NCBI RefSeq assembly: GCF_964199755.1
Contig: NC_133914.1
Coordinates: 1,922,001-1,986,000, forward strand
Direction of reading: 5' to 3'
DNA: 64,000 nucleotides
Source of the DNA: Larus michahellis
Taxonomy: Eukaryota; Chordata; Aves; Charadriiformes; Laridae
This document shows, in pieces, positions 26,001-47,592 of the stretch (position 1 is the first letter of the stretch; each line of letters starts with the position of its first letter). Below the pieces are notes generated by a model. That model was not told where the DNA came from, did not search any database, and was given only the letters and a program-made list of their open reading frames with translations. A program made the translations under genes and the position numbers.

Positions 26001-26178
26001 ACTACTGCTGCCGCCGTCCGCCGCCTCAGTCGACTACCCCTCCCAGCTTTTCTCCGCTCCGCAGCCAGCTGACCCCCGAGGCCGCTGGCAGGCCGCGGAC
26101 TGCTGCTGCAACAACAGCCACCACCGCCAGCCGGTTGTGTGGAGCGGCAGGACTCACCTCAGTGGGAGCCGCCGCCAT
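10958..26178 (-). CDS. CLSPN: Claspin (CHK1 adaptor / replication-fork protein), 25 coding exons
   Basis: Claspin binds replication forks, supports normal fork speed, and after ATR activation presents phosphorylated repeats to CHK1 in the nucleus. Twenty-five exons with GT donors and AG acceptors chain in consistent phase except at exon 21. They give 1339 residues once one extra base there is discounted, equal to the human length as I know it. Landmarks: beta-TrCP-type degron DSGQGS (26-31), basic N-terminal DNA-binding region, PIP-box-like KSIHDFFKR (328-336), poly-Glu segment (about 638-657), three CHK1-binding repeats with the LCSG core (Ser 914, 943, 981), acidic patch (about 988-1100) and conserved C-terminal end SIFQYLES. 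The first ATG of exon 1 is used; the N-terminal 20 residues differ from the mammalian start. As written, exon 21 shifts frame and would stop near residue 1149. Identity is certain; functional integrity depends on that base. Confidence 0.97.
11280..11441 (-). CDS. CLSPN: CLSPN exon 24
   Basis: Residues 1249-1302: [19 protein letters not shown] and [16 protein letters not shown], strongly conserved. Fifty-four codons, phase 0 at both ends. Confidence 0.97.
11648..11730 (-). CDS. CLSPN: CLSPN exon 23
   Basis: Residues 1221-1248: [19 protein letters not shown], conserved around RNPFEA. Donor GTTGGT. Confidence 0.94.
12413..12518 (-). CDS. CLSPN: CLSPN exon 22
   Basis: Residues 1186-1221: Lys/Glu-rich start, then [20 protein letters not shown], matching mammalian claspin. 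Confidence 0.96.
13025..13153 (-). CDS. CLSPN: CLSPN exon 21 with apparent +1 frameshift
   Basis: Residues 1143-1185. Entering in phase 1, the first codons read D-Y-A-S-Q and then hit a TGA. One base further the conserved [17 protein letters not shown] and [13 protein letters not shown] follow in open frame to a good donor (GTATTA) in phase with exon 22. The exon is 129 nt where 128 would fit. The extra base lies around 13139-13142, where CACAAGATT replaces an expected CACAGATT. No alternative AG or GT nearby repairs the frame. Confidence 0.9.
13224..13280. repeat. A/C-only low-complexity tract in CLSPN intron
   Basis: A stretch of CCCAAA- and AAACC-like units with almost no G or T sits just upstream of exon 21 in the minus-strand sense, about 70 nt away. 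On the CLSPN transcript it is G/U-rich. Confidence 0.7.
13393..13514 (-). CDS. CLSPN: CLSPN exon 20
   Basis: Residues 1102-1143: [20 protein letters not shown] and [11 protein letters not shown], highly conserved. Ends in phase 1 at GTGCCT, which sets the frame expected for exon 21. Confidence 0.96.
13608..13772 (-). CDS. CLSPN: CLSPN exon 19, acidic patch
   Basis: Residues 1047-1102: [20 protein letters not shown] and [12 protein letters not shown] are almost unchanged from mammals. Donor AT|GTTGGT is weak; it is chosen because it restores [10 protein letters not shown] across the junction. Confidence 0.95.
14368..14462 (-). CDS. CLSPN: CLSPN exon 18, acidic patch
   Basis: Residues 1016-1047: [20 protein letters not shown] then [12 protein letters not shown]. 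Ends in phase 2. Confidence 0.94.
14777..14858 (-). CDS. CLSPN: CLSPN exon 17, acidic patch start
   Basis: Residues 988-1015, Glu/Asp-rich then [17 protein letters not shown]. This is the beginning of the acidic patch that in human claspin recruits CDC7. Confidence 0.95.
15544..15658 (-). CDS. CLSPN: CLSPN exon 16, CHK1-binding repeat 3
   Basis: Residues 950-988, with the third repeat [13 protein letters not shown] (Ser 981). The preceding linker is divergent. Confidence 0.96.
15888..16114 (-). CDS. CLSPN: CLSPN exon 15, CHK1-binding repeats 1 and 2
   Basis: Residues 874-950. Two copies of the E-x3-LCSG-x-F motif: [11 protein letters not shown] (Ser 914) and [11 protein letters not shown] (Ser 943). 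Phosphorylation of this residue creates the CHK1 kinase-domain docking site. Human has Thr at the first site (Thr916) and Ser at the second. Confidence 0.97.
16211..16371 (-). CDS. CLSPN: CLSPN exon 14
   Basis: Residues 821-874: [20 protein letters not shown] and [16 protein letters not shown] are near-identical to mammals. Ends phase 2 at GTAAGT. Confidence 0.96.
16846..17051 (-). CDS. CLSPN: CLSPN exon 13
   Basis: Residues 752-820, containing the conserved [17 protein letters not shown] and [11 protein letters not shown] segments. Ser-Pro sites may be CDK targets by analogy with mammals. Confidence 0.96.
17453..17517 (-). CDS. CLSPN: CLSPN exon 12
   Basis: Residues 730-752, a short 65-nt exon ([20 protein letters not shown]). 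The sequence is weakly conserved, but both splice sites and phases fit. Confidence 0.88.
17832..18034 (-). CDS. CLSPN: CLSPN exon 11
   Basis: Residues 663-730: acidic start, then the conserved [14 protein letters not shown] end. Joins in phase 2 to exon 12. Confidence 0.94.
18577..18761 (-). CDS. CLSPN: CLSPN exon 10, coiled/acidic segment
   Basis: Residues 601-662: [19 protein letters not shown], likely helical, then a run of glutamates ending [11 protein letters not shown]. The Glu run is encoded by GAG/GAA repeats (18589-18661) and is shorter than in human. Donor GTCCGT is weak. Confidence 0.95.
19639..19830 (-). CDS. CLSPN: CLSPN exon 9
   Basis: Residues 537-601, [12 protein letters not shown] at the start and [14 protein letters not shown] near the end, both conserved with mammalian claspin. 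Donor is the weaker GTTGGT. Confidence 0.95.
20832..21388 (-). CDS. CLSPN: CLSPN exon 8, largest exon
   Basis: Residues 351-537. A low-complexity, poorly conserved middle, rich in Glu, Asp, Ser and Asn, is followed by the conserved [21 protein letters not shown] segment. Starts KSTKYQ, matching KSSKYQ in mammals. Confidence 0.95.
22059..22167 (-). CDS. CLSPN: CLSPN exon 7, PIP-box-like motif
   Basis: Residues 315-351. Contains [20 protein letters not shown], matching the PCNA-interacting-type motif of claspin (hydrophobic residue, then two Phe, then basic). Donor GTAAGG. Confidence 0.96.
22620..22692 (-). CDS. CLSPN: CLSPN exon 6
   Basis: Residues 291-315, with the strongly conserved [20 protein letters not shown] helix. 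Ends in phase 1 at GTAAAA. Confidence 0.95.
22927..23016 (-). CDS. CLSPN: CLSPN exon 5
   Basis: Residues 261-290 (30 codons, phase 0 at both ends), charged sequence ending KEPKRK. It is less conserved than its neighbours but fits between the well-matched exons 4 and 6. Confidence 0.85.
23364..23528 (-). CDS. CLSPN: CLSPN exon 4
   Basis: Residues 206-260, with the conserved FNDSGCLL and [14 protein letters not shown] segments. It is 55 codons long, phase 0 at both ends. Confidence 0.95.
24237..24700 (-). CDS. CLSPN: CLSPN exon 3
   Basis: Residues 51-205: acidic DSEEEIF start, then Lys/Arg-rich stretches such as [11 protein letters not shown]. This corresponds to the N-terminal DNA-binding part of claspin. 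Acceptor TCAG, donor GTATGT. Confidence 0.92.
25263..25392 (-). CDS. CLSPN: CLSPN exon 2, beta-TrCP degron
   Basis: Residues 8-51. It carries DSGQGS, the phosphodegron through which SCF-beta-TrCP destroys claspin in mitosis and checkpoint recovery. The donor is the weak GTCTGT, chosen because it joins in phase to DSEEEIF of exon 3. Confidence 0.85.
26158..26178 (-). CDS. CLSPN: CLSPN coding exon 1
   Basis: Encodes only MAAAPTE and ends in phase 0 at donor GAG|GTGAGT. The ATG lies in a CpG island, and no in-frame ATG occurs upstream in the open frame. The chain to exon 2 is inferred from phase and position, since the first residues are not conserved with mammals. Confidence 0.75.
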
Positions 26179-26196
26179 AGCCCCGACCCAACACCG

Positions 26197-26204
26197 TTCC
26201 CGCC
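26197..26204 (-). promoter_or_regulatory. Putative E2F site upstream of CLSPN ATG
   Basis: TTCCCGCC on the plus strand (GGCGGGAA on the gene strand) matches the E2F consensus. Its closeness to the ATG means it lies at the transcription start or in the 5'UTR. Confidence 0.5.
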
Positions 26205-26500
26205 GCACAGCCGCCTCGGAAACCGCTTCGAGTCTTCGCGCGCTGCCCCGGCCCCGCCCAGCCGCGGAGACAGCCAATGGCTGCCCAGAGCTTCTCCGGA
26301 AGCCCTTCCCCTCGCCTCTTGATTAGGAATTTTTTTCCTCGTAGCCCCGCCCTCTCCACCTGGTCCAATCACCGCTGGCGCTCCGAGGCCACCCGCACGC
26401 CCTGTAACCCCGCCCTGCGGATGAGGGGGGATGAGGCGGGATGCGGTGGCGGCGGACCCGGCGGTGCCCCCGGGGGCTCGGCCTGACTCCGGTCGTGCCC

Positions 26501-29500
26501 CCGGGGCCAGCTGGGCATGAGAACATCCCTGCTGGTGCGGCACGAGGCTGCGTGGGTGCCTTTGGGGTCTGTGGGCCTGGCCCGGCCCCCTGGGCTACGC
26601 TGGCCCTTCAGAGTTCAGGCCGGGCCCTGTCCTACGAGGGGCCTGCGTTGTGAGGGCAGCCTGGCCCTGCTCCCAGAGCCAGTGTGAGCGAACGCCAGTG
26701 TCTGGTGCTGCCTCACTTCTGGAGGCAGCAGACCTGCTCCCGGGCATCTTGCAGGCTTGTGCTAGTGCGAGTGCAAAAGCCATCCCCCTTGCGATCGGGA
26801 CAGGTGAGTACAGATGAGCCTGAGTAGAGTGAGACCCCGCCTGTGGTGCTGCATCCAGCTCTGGAGCCTCTTGTGATAGGACAAGGGGTAATAGTTTTAC
26901 ACTAAAAGAGGGAAGATTTAGACTAGATATAAGGAAGACATTTTTTACAATGAGTGTTGAGACGCTGGCCCAGGTTGCCCAGAGAGGTGGTTAATGCTCC
27001 ATCCCTGGAAACGTTTGTTCCAGGTCAGATTGTATGGAGCTCTGAGCAACCTGATCTTGTCAAAGATGTCCTGCTCATGGCAGACTACATGGTCTTTAAA
27101 GGTCCCTTCCAACCAAAATCATTCTATGATTCTGTAAGTCTCACACCTCAACTCTTTTCTCTGCATCTGCTCCATATAAAGCACTGCCACCACGTAACAC
27201 CACCAAGCCTGCAGTACATAGGCCCCCAATTCTGCCAAAGAGGGGAAAGGATGGCAGGTTGAGCTCAACCCTCGTGCTCAAGAGGCTTCTCCAGATCTGT
27301 AAGAATTCGTGGAAAAACATAGAACTGCTTGATCTGGTTTAAGTGGCTGTGAGGTGTGTATCACTGCTTCTTTCCCTCCCCAGAACTTGGAACTTCGAGG
27401 GGTGTTTGCAACCCACTTCCAACTGCTGACAGCTGGAGGGAGAGCAGCGAGCTGGGGTGAGTGTCAGGGCCCTTGTTCTGAACAAGAGTGACGAATGTTT
27501 GGCACTTTTTAACAGTTAGATCTGTTTTGTAGAACATACTGCTACAGTAATTTTTTTTTCTTCCAAATCAAAGTGCAGTAATCTGCTGTCACTGAAGGCA
27601 AGTCCAGAAAAGAAGTATGTGTTCTGGAGTGTTCGATACTGGTCACAGTTTTGTGGGGGATAAGGGGCAGATGGACTAATCTGCTACAATAGTTCCATAT
27701 AGCCAACCAGGCTGAGAATGGAGGAAGTGAGAAAAGCAAATGTCCACGAAACCCACTGCAAACATCGCAATACAGCTCTGGTTTCCTGTAGCTGCTACAG
27801 GAGCTACAGTAATTTAAGAATTACTATTTAGTAATGGGGGGGACAGATGCTGGCTCTGCAAAACCACCATTAATCCATATAATTAAGAGATTGGCTCTAA
27901 CCTGCTAGATAGAGTCAGAGAAAGAAGAGAAAAAACAATCCTCAGTTTTAGTAACAAATGAAATTGCCTGCTTTTAAAAAAGGTTTTCAGTTTTGTGAAT
28001 AAATAAAACCTTGGAGATTTTAGACTGTTGCGCAAATGTAAACAAAACATATTCAGCTAGTATTTAAGACTGTCTGCCCTTTTTCTGCAGAACGCTGTGT
28101 TCTTTGCTGAAGGAGCGCTTAACTGTGTAGACATTTGCTTTCTGATACTGCTCTCTTAACTAGTAACTGGCAATGCAAAAAGGCATTATACTAGAAATTC
28201 CTGGAATTTGGGGATCTTTCCCCAGAAAGATTAAAAAAAATGCTAGCAAACCATTTATTGTACTTACTCAAAGCTGTAACCTTATTGCTATGCTGGAATG
28301 GTTTTGAGAGTCAGTGGGCAAGAAAAAGGTGGCAAAAAGATGAGCTACCTGCCACATCAGGTTATTTCTGATCCCAAGGTCTCTTACCCAGAGCTGGCGC
28401 ACAAAGGCAGAATCGGTAACTCTGGGTAAACTCTTTGCCATTAAGGAGATTCTAAACTAAATTCAAACTTTTTTTTTTTTTTTAGCCCAGGGTAAAGTGC
28501 CATTTTAAAACGTTCATTTTTTAGAAGCTAGTTTATGAATCTTTTTTTTTTACTAAATAACATACCCCTTCCACACCTTCTAGCCTTCTAGCAGGTGGGA
28601 TATTTAGAAGCAAATCTTCGGAGCTCAGCCTTGTCCTCACCAAATTAGGTCTTTCTGCTGGAACCGTGCGGCTGTTTCTAATGGAAGGGACGCTTAGCAT
28701 ACAGAAATAAGGTTCTGACTGCTTTGGCAGTCAGGATGCCTCAATGTGCGTGTAATATTTATCAAGTTAATTGCTTTGCTGACTTTTTTGAATTCATAAC
28801 GCTTTAAGTATAGGCTTGAGTTGTCATACTCAGCATCTTACAGGACCAAGCCTTTGTATTGCAGATTTCTTGAGGCAGAGATTGTATCTTTGTTTTTTTT
28901 AAAGTACTGTTTGCGTAGCCCTACATATATGTTTTTTTATCCACAGATATGCTGAATAATAGCATGGAGATGTTGCCAGACATCACGGGGGTTTGTTACT
29001 GGTCTTGTAAAACTGGTGTTTCCCTGAAGTGTCAGCTGGTGTCAGGCGATGGTGTGAGAATCTCAGATTTCATTTCATTTTAAAATAGGGTTTTGATGTT
29101 TCAACTTGGAAAATATCAACCCTGCAGGTTAAAAAAGGCAAATAAAATGGACTCGGCATTTATTATTTATAAAATGTTTTGACTTCTGACCTTCTTGTGA
29201 GTCAGCTGAGAATTGTTGGCTAAACAGAACCCGAGGGGCGTGCGAGGAAGCAGCTCACCGAAATAGCACAAGCTGCTCAAAAAGGCGAAAAGCCCGTAAC
29301 CCCCTTATTTAAAGGCACTTGGCCTGAAATGTTGGCTTTTAAAAAGACAAATGTATTGCCTGTGAGCCCTCTCCCTGCCAGCGCTGGCCGAGACCAGCCC
29401 GCGGGATGCTCTCTGACAGGAGGGCCGAAGGGTGGCCATGATGCCCCGGAGCCCAACGCCCGCGACGGTGGGGCCTGGCTGGTTCCCTGCCGCTGGAGTG

Positions 29501-29830
29501 AGCTCCCACGATGGCTATTGATCGCTGTGCCAGTGGCCAGGCAGCCATTAGTCCTCGCTGGGCCCACCATCTTGTGCCTGCACAATGGCTCTGGAGACGG
29601 CCCTCAGGTGCTCAGTGCCCAGAGGTTCACACGACTTACACACCTCAGGTGTTTTAAACCCCTTTAGGGCTGGTTTATTCGGGGTGTAATTAATTAAGCT
29701 GGGCAAGTTCCCCGTTTCGGGGTGCAGCGGGGGACCGGTGGGAGCCAGAGTGGGGTGGCTGTGGGTGGAAGCACCCACAGAGCTGCTGTCACAGAGTGGT
29801 TTTGGTCGCGGTTCGGTTAATTATTAAACC
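26501..29830. other. CLSPN-AGO4 intergenic region
   Basis: About 3.3 kb between two divergent genes. It contains one CR1 remnant (26840-27135) and unique AT-richer DNA from 27.2 to 29.2 kb, then becomes GC-rich toward AGO4. No coding exon or structured RNA was recognised. A perfect 15-base hairpin (27786-27800) is the only secondary structure noticed and is probably trivial. Confidence 0.5.
26840..27135 (+). mobile_element. CR1 LINE 3' fragment
   Basis: Segments match the CR1 3' region in order: the CAGCTCTGGAGCC block, the GGACAAGGGGTAATAG block, TTTAGACTAGATATAAGGAAG, the CCCAGAGAGGTGGTTAATGC block, GAGCAACCTGATCTTGTC and the terminal GGTCCCTTCCAACC with ATTCTATGATTCT. It is diverged and 5'-truncated, so inactive. 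Confidence 0.9.
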
Positions 29831-30081
29831 GGTGAACAGATGTCGGGTTCGGGGAGGGGGGTGAAGCGGGAGGGACGACACCGGGGGCGCGGACACCGGG
29901 AGACCCCTCAGGCGCGGGGCGGGGCCGCGCGCGTGAAGCCGCCGCCGCAGCCGTCACCTGTTGCCGCTGCGGGGCCGCGCCGGCGTCGAAAGGGTGCGGG
30001 CGGCGTGCGCGCCCCCGCCAGCAGGGGGCGAGCGCGCGTGCGCGAGCCGGCGGCGCCGGGCGGCGTGGAGGGGCCTCATCT

Positions 30082-30123
30082 TCCTCCTCCACCTCCTCCT
30101 CCTCCTCCTCCTCCTCCTCCTCG
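30082..30123. repeat. (CCT)n polypyrimidine microsatellite
   Basis: About fourteen CCT/CTC units upstream of the AGO4 ATG; a second interrupted CCT/CTT tract is at about 30240-30278. These create spurious Leu-rich (plus) and Glu-rich (minus) frames. Mirror-symmetric pyrimidine runs of this kind can form triplex DNA. Confidence 0.9.
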
Positions 30124-30435
30124 CCCGGGGGGCGCGCGCGGCGGGAGGCGGCGCGTGCTGGCGGCAGGGGCGCGCGCGGTGCTCGGCGGCGCAGCGGGGG
30201 GATTGTTTGCGCCGCCGCTCGGGGAAGCGGGGAGCGATCCCCCCCTTCCTCCTCTTCCTCCTCTTCTTCCTCCTCCCCGCGCCCCGCCGCCGCCCCCACC
30301 CCCCCAGTTTCTGCACCGGGAACCCCCCCAGCTGCCAATATTCCCGAGATCAAGCGCTACGCGGCGGCGGCGGGGCCGGCGGCGGCGCCCGGGGCGGTCG
30401 GCGGGGCCGGGGGGGACCGCAGCGAGGCCGCCGCC

Positions 30436-42673
<12,238 letters not shown>

Positions 42674-44330
42674 GAGCATCTGGGCAGATGAGGCAAAACC
42701 AACAACCCATGCAGTCCTGAAGTGTTTGGAATGCCGACTGCTATAGCTCGGGCCCAGCTGCCTCCAGCCTGCCCACTACCAGCAGCTCTGAACAGTCGCA
42801 CTGAATCTGTACTTCACAGCAACGTCTGATGCACCAACACAATTGAGCCATTTGTTTCATTATTTTATGTAATAGAAATTCATAGACTGTCTTTTCTGAT
42901 GCATTGGACTGAATTTTTACCTCAAAGCGCAAAAGGCCGATCATCCTAAAATTTTTAAAGGACTTGGCACGAAAGGTTTCTATTGAATATTTTGCTAGCT
43001 ATCGTTTTTAAGTTATCTCCTCATCCCATTAGTTTATCATGACGACTGATTCCCTGTCTCCATGCGCTGCTTAGTGAGTATGCATATTATGGCAAAATGT
43101 TTTACTCCAGTTAAATGTAATTGTTCTATTGTGTGGGGCCATAGATTTTTTAATGGAGATTTTAGACTTCACTACTGTAAATGCCTTTTAACAAACATAA
43201 CTTTCACAGGTATTGCAGTTTTTTGTCAGTTTTACTGATTATCTTTTTAATCTCTGCAGACTTCGGCTGCAAAGCAATTGCACTATACTGCGAGTTCAAA
43301 TAGGTGGTTCTTGTTCTGTGAATGTGTAATATAACCAGATAGTGATGCCTGTCAGTAGATTTTAATTATAATGGTTACAAATAATACTGCCATGGTATCG
43401 TAACAAGTACTGAACCATCATTTCCCCCCTCTAAAAATTATAAAAACAAAAAAAAATTAGCTTTTAGGTATTTTGCAGACTTTTACAAAAGTGCCCACTT
43501 TATGCTGCTGTGTGGTTTGATAAATCTAAGTGATTTTAAAACTTTTTTCTCATAGAAGGTTTAACTTTGGCAATAAATATTTGTTTTTTAAGCCCCCCCT
43601 AACAGTGTAATTTTCTAGCTGAGGATTGTGCATGAGTTTAACCAACATTCTCGTGTCGTTTTCTGAACACACAATTTGGCAGTTTCTGAAACTAATTAGA
43701 AAAGACGCACTTCCATGCTTTTTTTAAGAATTATTTTTAACTGTTTTATATTCACTGTTGGTGTCCTGTCTACAACATTTTTTATAAGCTTGGAAACTGG
43801 GTGTTATGTGTAGGAAAGGCTTGCCAACCTGTACAGTCTAAATGGACTGTGTGACAGGCAACCTAAGGACTTGTACCAGCATTTTAACCTTTTTTTCCCT
43901 GGGAATCTGGGTTGCGCACACAACTGCATCCAACAGCATGTTTAACCAATCTAAGTCTCATAATCTGATTCTGTCCCAGCCTAGAAATTAGGGTTTTTTA
44001 ATCTGCTTGGCTTTTTTCAACTGCAGTGTGTGATAAAGAAGAGGGGCTTGGTTTCACTGAATGCTCTTGGAATCCAGGAGCAGGGTAGGTTAAGACTAGG
44101 TTCCTCCTGGTGTTAGCATGAGTTAGCACAGATGAAAAGCTTATTCCTAAACTGAGTAGAGCCAACAGCACTACTTTGATAACAGAACTTTGCGAAGTCC
44201 AAGAATTGCACTGTGGTCTCTGATGCTCGGGTGGGGTTTGCTGCTAAGTTGTCTGCTGTTCCAAAGCTTAGGAACCAGCCCCCTCAAAATTTCAGCAATA
44301 GGAAATGCTGTTTCCTTCAGTCTTTAAGCT

Positions 44331-44338
44331 TGTAAATA
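44331..44338 (+). promoter_or_regulatory. Pumilio-type element TGTAAATA in AGO4 3'UTR
   Basis: A perfect UGUAAAUA in the inferred transcript matches the Pumilio response element core. Occupancy is inference. Confidence 0.35.
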
Positions 44339-46295
44339 CATTAAAGTTTACATTTCTAAATGCTGGTTTTTTTTCGGTTGTACCAGAGTACACTGAACTA
44401 AGTCTTCAAACAGTTTTATAACCTTCTTTCAAGTAGTATGTCTCATTAAATTAAGTTTAAACTTTTTTTTCTGTTGAAAATGAGACTGAAGTGAACTCTG
44501 CTCCTGGCACGTACTGTGGACAGGTTCGGATTTAAAAAAAAAAAGTTCTTTTTAGTTTTTTTTTGAATTTTTTTTAAGGAATACCTCACTTGTGTAATAA
44601 AATCAGGACATGTGGGTGGGAGACTGACCGCTGCTTCAGCTAGATGGCTGCTTTTCTCAGTACTCGTTCAGGGAGAATACAAAAATCCCCTTTTTAGAAT
44701 GAACTCTGACTGACCCAACACACATGGAGAACTTTGGCACCTTGAAAAAAGACTGAGCACCCTTTTTTAGGTTATAGGATCAAAGATCACTATTTTGAGT
44801 TTGTGCACTAGCCGAGAATGTGACTGGTTTAATCAAGGGTGCATAAGAAATACTTAATTTTATCACCAGTTAGTTAGTTGTTCAGTGCCAAGCACTCCTA
44901 GTTCAGATTGAGTGAAGCGAGAGCCTCTCCTTTGTTTGCCTGTGACCGGATGGAGTATTTAACCTCAGACTGTGCAGAGTGAGACCTCGGCTGGCCCCGG
45001 GACGCAGGGTGAGATCTGCGACTCCATCTCCGGCTAAACGCCGGTGACAGTGCAGTGCTGCAGCTTCGGGAGGGGAGCGCTGAGGCTCAGCACCGGGAGA
45101 GGTCAGGGTCTGGGCAGCGCTGTCCTCTCCGGGTCTGATCCCAGCCCCGAGGTCGGGCTGGAGGGTCCGGATGAACCCCTTGGGACTGACCGAATCGTTA
45201 TGCATGTGTCAATCAATGGGAAGATGTGCATTCTGTAGATGTAGTTCTTAGGGTGTTTTGGGTTTGTTTTTGGTTTTGGGTTGTTTTTTGGTTTTTTTAT
45301 AAATAAAGCCTGTTGGCCACTGTTTAGCTATGTGGTGTGAAAGATTTTAAATGTAGCAAAGTTTAAAGAGTTGGGGAAGGGGGTGGTTGACATTTAAAAA
45401 AAAAAAAAAAAAAAAAGGCAGAAATCACATTTTCAACCCAGTTCTGCTTGCTTTGTGAACAGCTGAATTCTGAACAAGCTCTGGCAATCAGTAGTTAGCC
45501 TGTCTCGACCATTTGAACAGCCTGGCTTACGTGTTCTTGTTGTGAGCACCACAGTTCTGTGTCGTGCCTGTAGCTGCATCCAAAGGGCGCAAGCGGTGGC
45601 CGTGTCCAGGCAAACAAGCCCCTTCCCGTGGTGCGTCTCATCCCCACACCCGCCTCGGAGCTGCCCAACCGCAGCTTCGCCCAGCCCTGGGGAAGGGCGC
45701 CCCTGTTCAGATCCAGTGTTTGACAAAACCTACCCCCGAACTACCTTCGTGGATGTGCTGTAGGATTTTTCTTGCTCAATAGCAAGGGAGTAACTCTGCT
45801 TTCATTTTTGGAAGGCAGGGTTCGGAGGGCATTGTATCAATACTGTCTCGACTACAAGGTTTTTTCCTTGTGCACTGGAGGAAAGATCTTGTAATATCAC
45901 TTACAGATTTTCTTATACCTTGCTATTGACATTTTCATATTTCTATGTCTAGAGGCTGAAACTTCAGTGTAAAATGTTTGCATTTGTTCATTTTGACTTA
46001 TGATGTAATTTTTGTTTCTCTATTGTTAGACTTGTAATGTTTAAAACTGTATTTTATTAACTTTGGACTGGATGTATGTCTATAGCAATACGAGGTACTC
46101 TTTCTAAACTGTTATGGGTGGGTTAGCAGCCCCATGTTGCGATAAGATGCTGGTCGTGTACAACTTGCAATGTATTTTTTTTTTTTTTTTTTTAGCCTGC
46201 AGGGATATTTTGTGTTCATGTGTCCAAAAATAATAATAATAAAAAAAATACTGGCATTCTTGTGCCAAATGTTCTGTTTTTCCTTGTTGATGTCT

Positions 46296-46301
46296 AATAA
46301 A
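46296..46301 (+). terminator. AGO4: AGO4 distal poly(A) signal AATAAA
   Basis: The last canonical hexamer before the AGO1 promoter, followed by TGCAATGTAC and G/T-rich sequence. It would place cleavage near 46315-46325. Upstream hexamers could be used as well. Confidence 0.55.
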
Positions 46302-46316
46302 TGCAATGTACAGAGT

Positions 46317-47460
46317 GAGCAACCGCTACTGTTGCCTGTAAACAAATGTCTTAAATAATTTAACTTCTAATTAAAACTTGTACACAATGTGTAACCTGTG
46401 GAACTCATTGCCACAACATACTTATTTCCGACCTGGTAGGATTTAGAAATTGATGGAAATATATGCGGGTAACATCCGTAGTGACACTGAAAGGAGGCCT
46501 TACACTGCCCGTGGCCGGAGCCTGTGCCCACTGTGGGGGAGATATTCAGAACAGGTGGGTTTTTTTAACCTTCTCAGAAATTATCTAGCAATGTCTAAAG
46601 AAAATATGGTGTCAGCAGACTCTGTATCTACCTCGAGAAGTGGTTCTATAGTAGAGAGTCACAAATTAATAAATGGAGGAGGTCTTTGCTTCTCTTATTT
46701 CAGGTGACGGTTTTCTTTCCTCAGACAACTGTACTTCACTAAAAATACTACAGAAAGGGCAGAAAAAGCTTTTGGACAAAGCCAAAACCTGACAGCACTA
46801 AATGAAATTGGGATATGTGATGGTTTAAAATAACCTGCGTCTTCAGCAGACCCCTGCTCTGGGCTTTAATTCTTTTTGCAGTAGAGATCCTGCAGGTTTG
46901 GGAACTGGGATTGTTCTGCCTCAGGCTAAACCCAGAAGTGGTGTGGAACTTTATCCCAGCGCCTTCCTAAAACAGTGTGAAAACAGCCCAGATGGAGCCC
47001 AGGGATGCGGGGCCGGAGCTGCCCGAGGCCTCCACAGCGGCCCCTGTGCAGGGACATCCCCATGTGCTGCAGCGAGGTGTGAAAACGCTTCAATAATTGG
47101 AATTTCTGTGGCTTTCGTCCATTACCTGACACAATTCAGACTGGGATTACAAACCTGCTCCCACCTGGCGTTCTCTTGAAGCAATGCTTCTGAGGTTTCT
47201 GACTTCATTGCCAAAGTCACACCACCGGGTCAGTATTTTCACTCGTCAGTCGAACAAATATGGTGGAAAATGGGGTGTTCTGCCCAGTTTCGTTGGAGCG
47301 GGACCACAGGGGGGTCCTGACCCGCGAGGCCCTGAGCACCTGAGGAATAAAGCAAAAGCGCCAACGCCAGAAGTGGTTCCCCCGCCGCTTCCTCCTGGGC
47401 CTGGCACCACAAAATGGGTCGAAAAAGGGGAAAAAAACCTAAACATAAAAAACGTCTCTG
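46317..47460. other. AGO4-AGO1 intergenic spacer
   Basis: About 1.1 kb between the inferred AGO4 end and the AGO1 CpG island. It includes a probable old CR1 fragment; the rest is unique AT-richer sequence without a coding exon. Confidence 0.5.
46378..46500 (+). mobile_element. Old CR1-like LINE fragment
   Basis: ACCTGTGGAACTCATTGCCA, then GGATTTAGAAATTGATGGAA, GGGTAACATCC and ACACTGAAAGG resemble the 3' portion of older sauropsid CR1 families. It is strongly diverged; recognised by eye only. Confidence 0.45.
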
Positions 47461-47582
47461 GCTGTGGAGTGGAGGACAAGCCTGAGCGCGGCCACCCCCG
47501 CGTCTCCCCACGCCCGGTGCTGCCCGGAGCCCCTCACGCTCCGCCGCCAGCCCCCTCCCGCTCGCGCCGCCTCGCTCGGGCC

Positions 47583-47592
47583 CAAGATGGCG
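47583..47592 (+). promoter_or_regulatory. YY1 / TISU-like element with ATG
   Basis: CAAGATGGCG fits the YY1 site and all but the last two positions of the TISU consensus (SAASATGGCGGC). Its ATG is 196 bases before the AGO1 ATG, in a different frame. The frame stays open across exon 1. Confidence 0.5.

Larger units (their letters stand above)
25740..26500 (-). promoter_or_regulatory. CLSPN: CLSPN CpG-rich promoter with E2F and CCAAT sites
   Basis: This CpG-dense block surrounds the CLSPN start codon. An E2F-type TTCCCGCC lies at 26197-26204, 19 bases upstream of the ATG in the gene's sense. CCAAT boxes lie at 26274-26278 and 26365-26369. Claspin is a known E2F target expressed in S phase, which fits. 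The transcription start was not determined; island bounds are by eye. Confidence 0.65.
42674..46316 (+). other. AGO4: AGO4 3' untranslated region (inferred)
   Basis: About 3.6 kb of AT-rich sequence with AU-rich blocks follow the AGO4 stop. AATAAA hexamers occur near 43571, 44598, 45299 and 46296, so several 3'UTR lengths are possible. A Pumilio-type TGTAAATA lies at 44331-44338. A local GC-rich block at 44940-45190 and an A run at 45396-45416 interrupt it. The last hexamer is taken as the distal end. Confidence 0.6.

Noticed and set aside
26179-26277. N-terminal extension of claspin beginning at 26277
   Set aside because: The codon there is TTG, not ATG, and it coincides with a CCAAT box; the first ATG in frame is at 26178.
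27786-27800. Perfect short hairpin CTGTAGC-T-GCTACAG as a possible small RNA
   Set aside because: Seven-base stem only, far too short for a microRNA precursor and no longer pairing around it.
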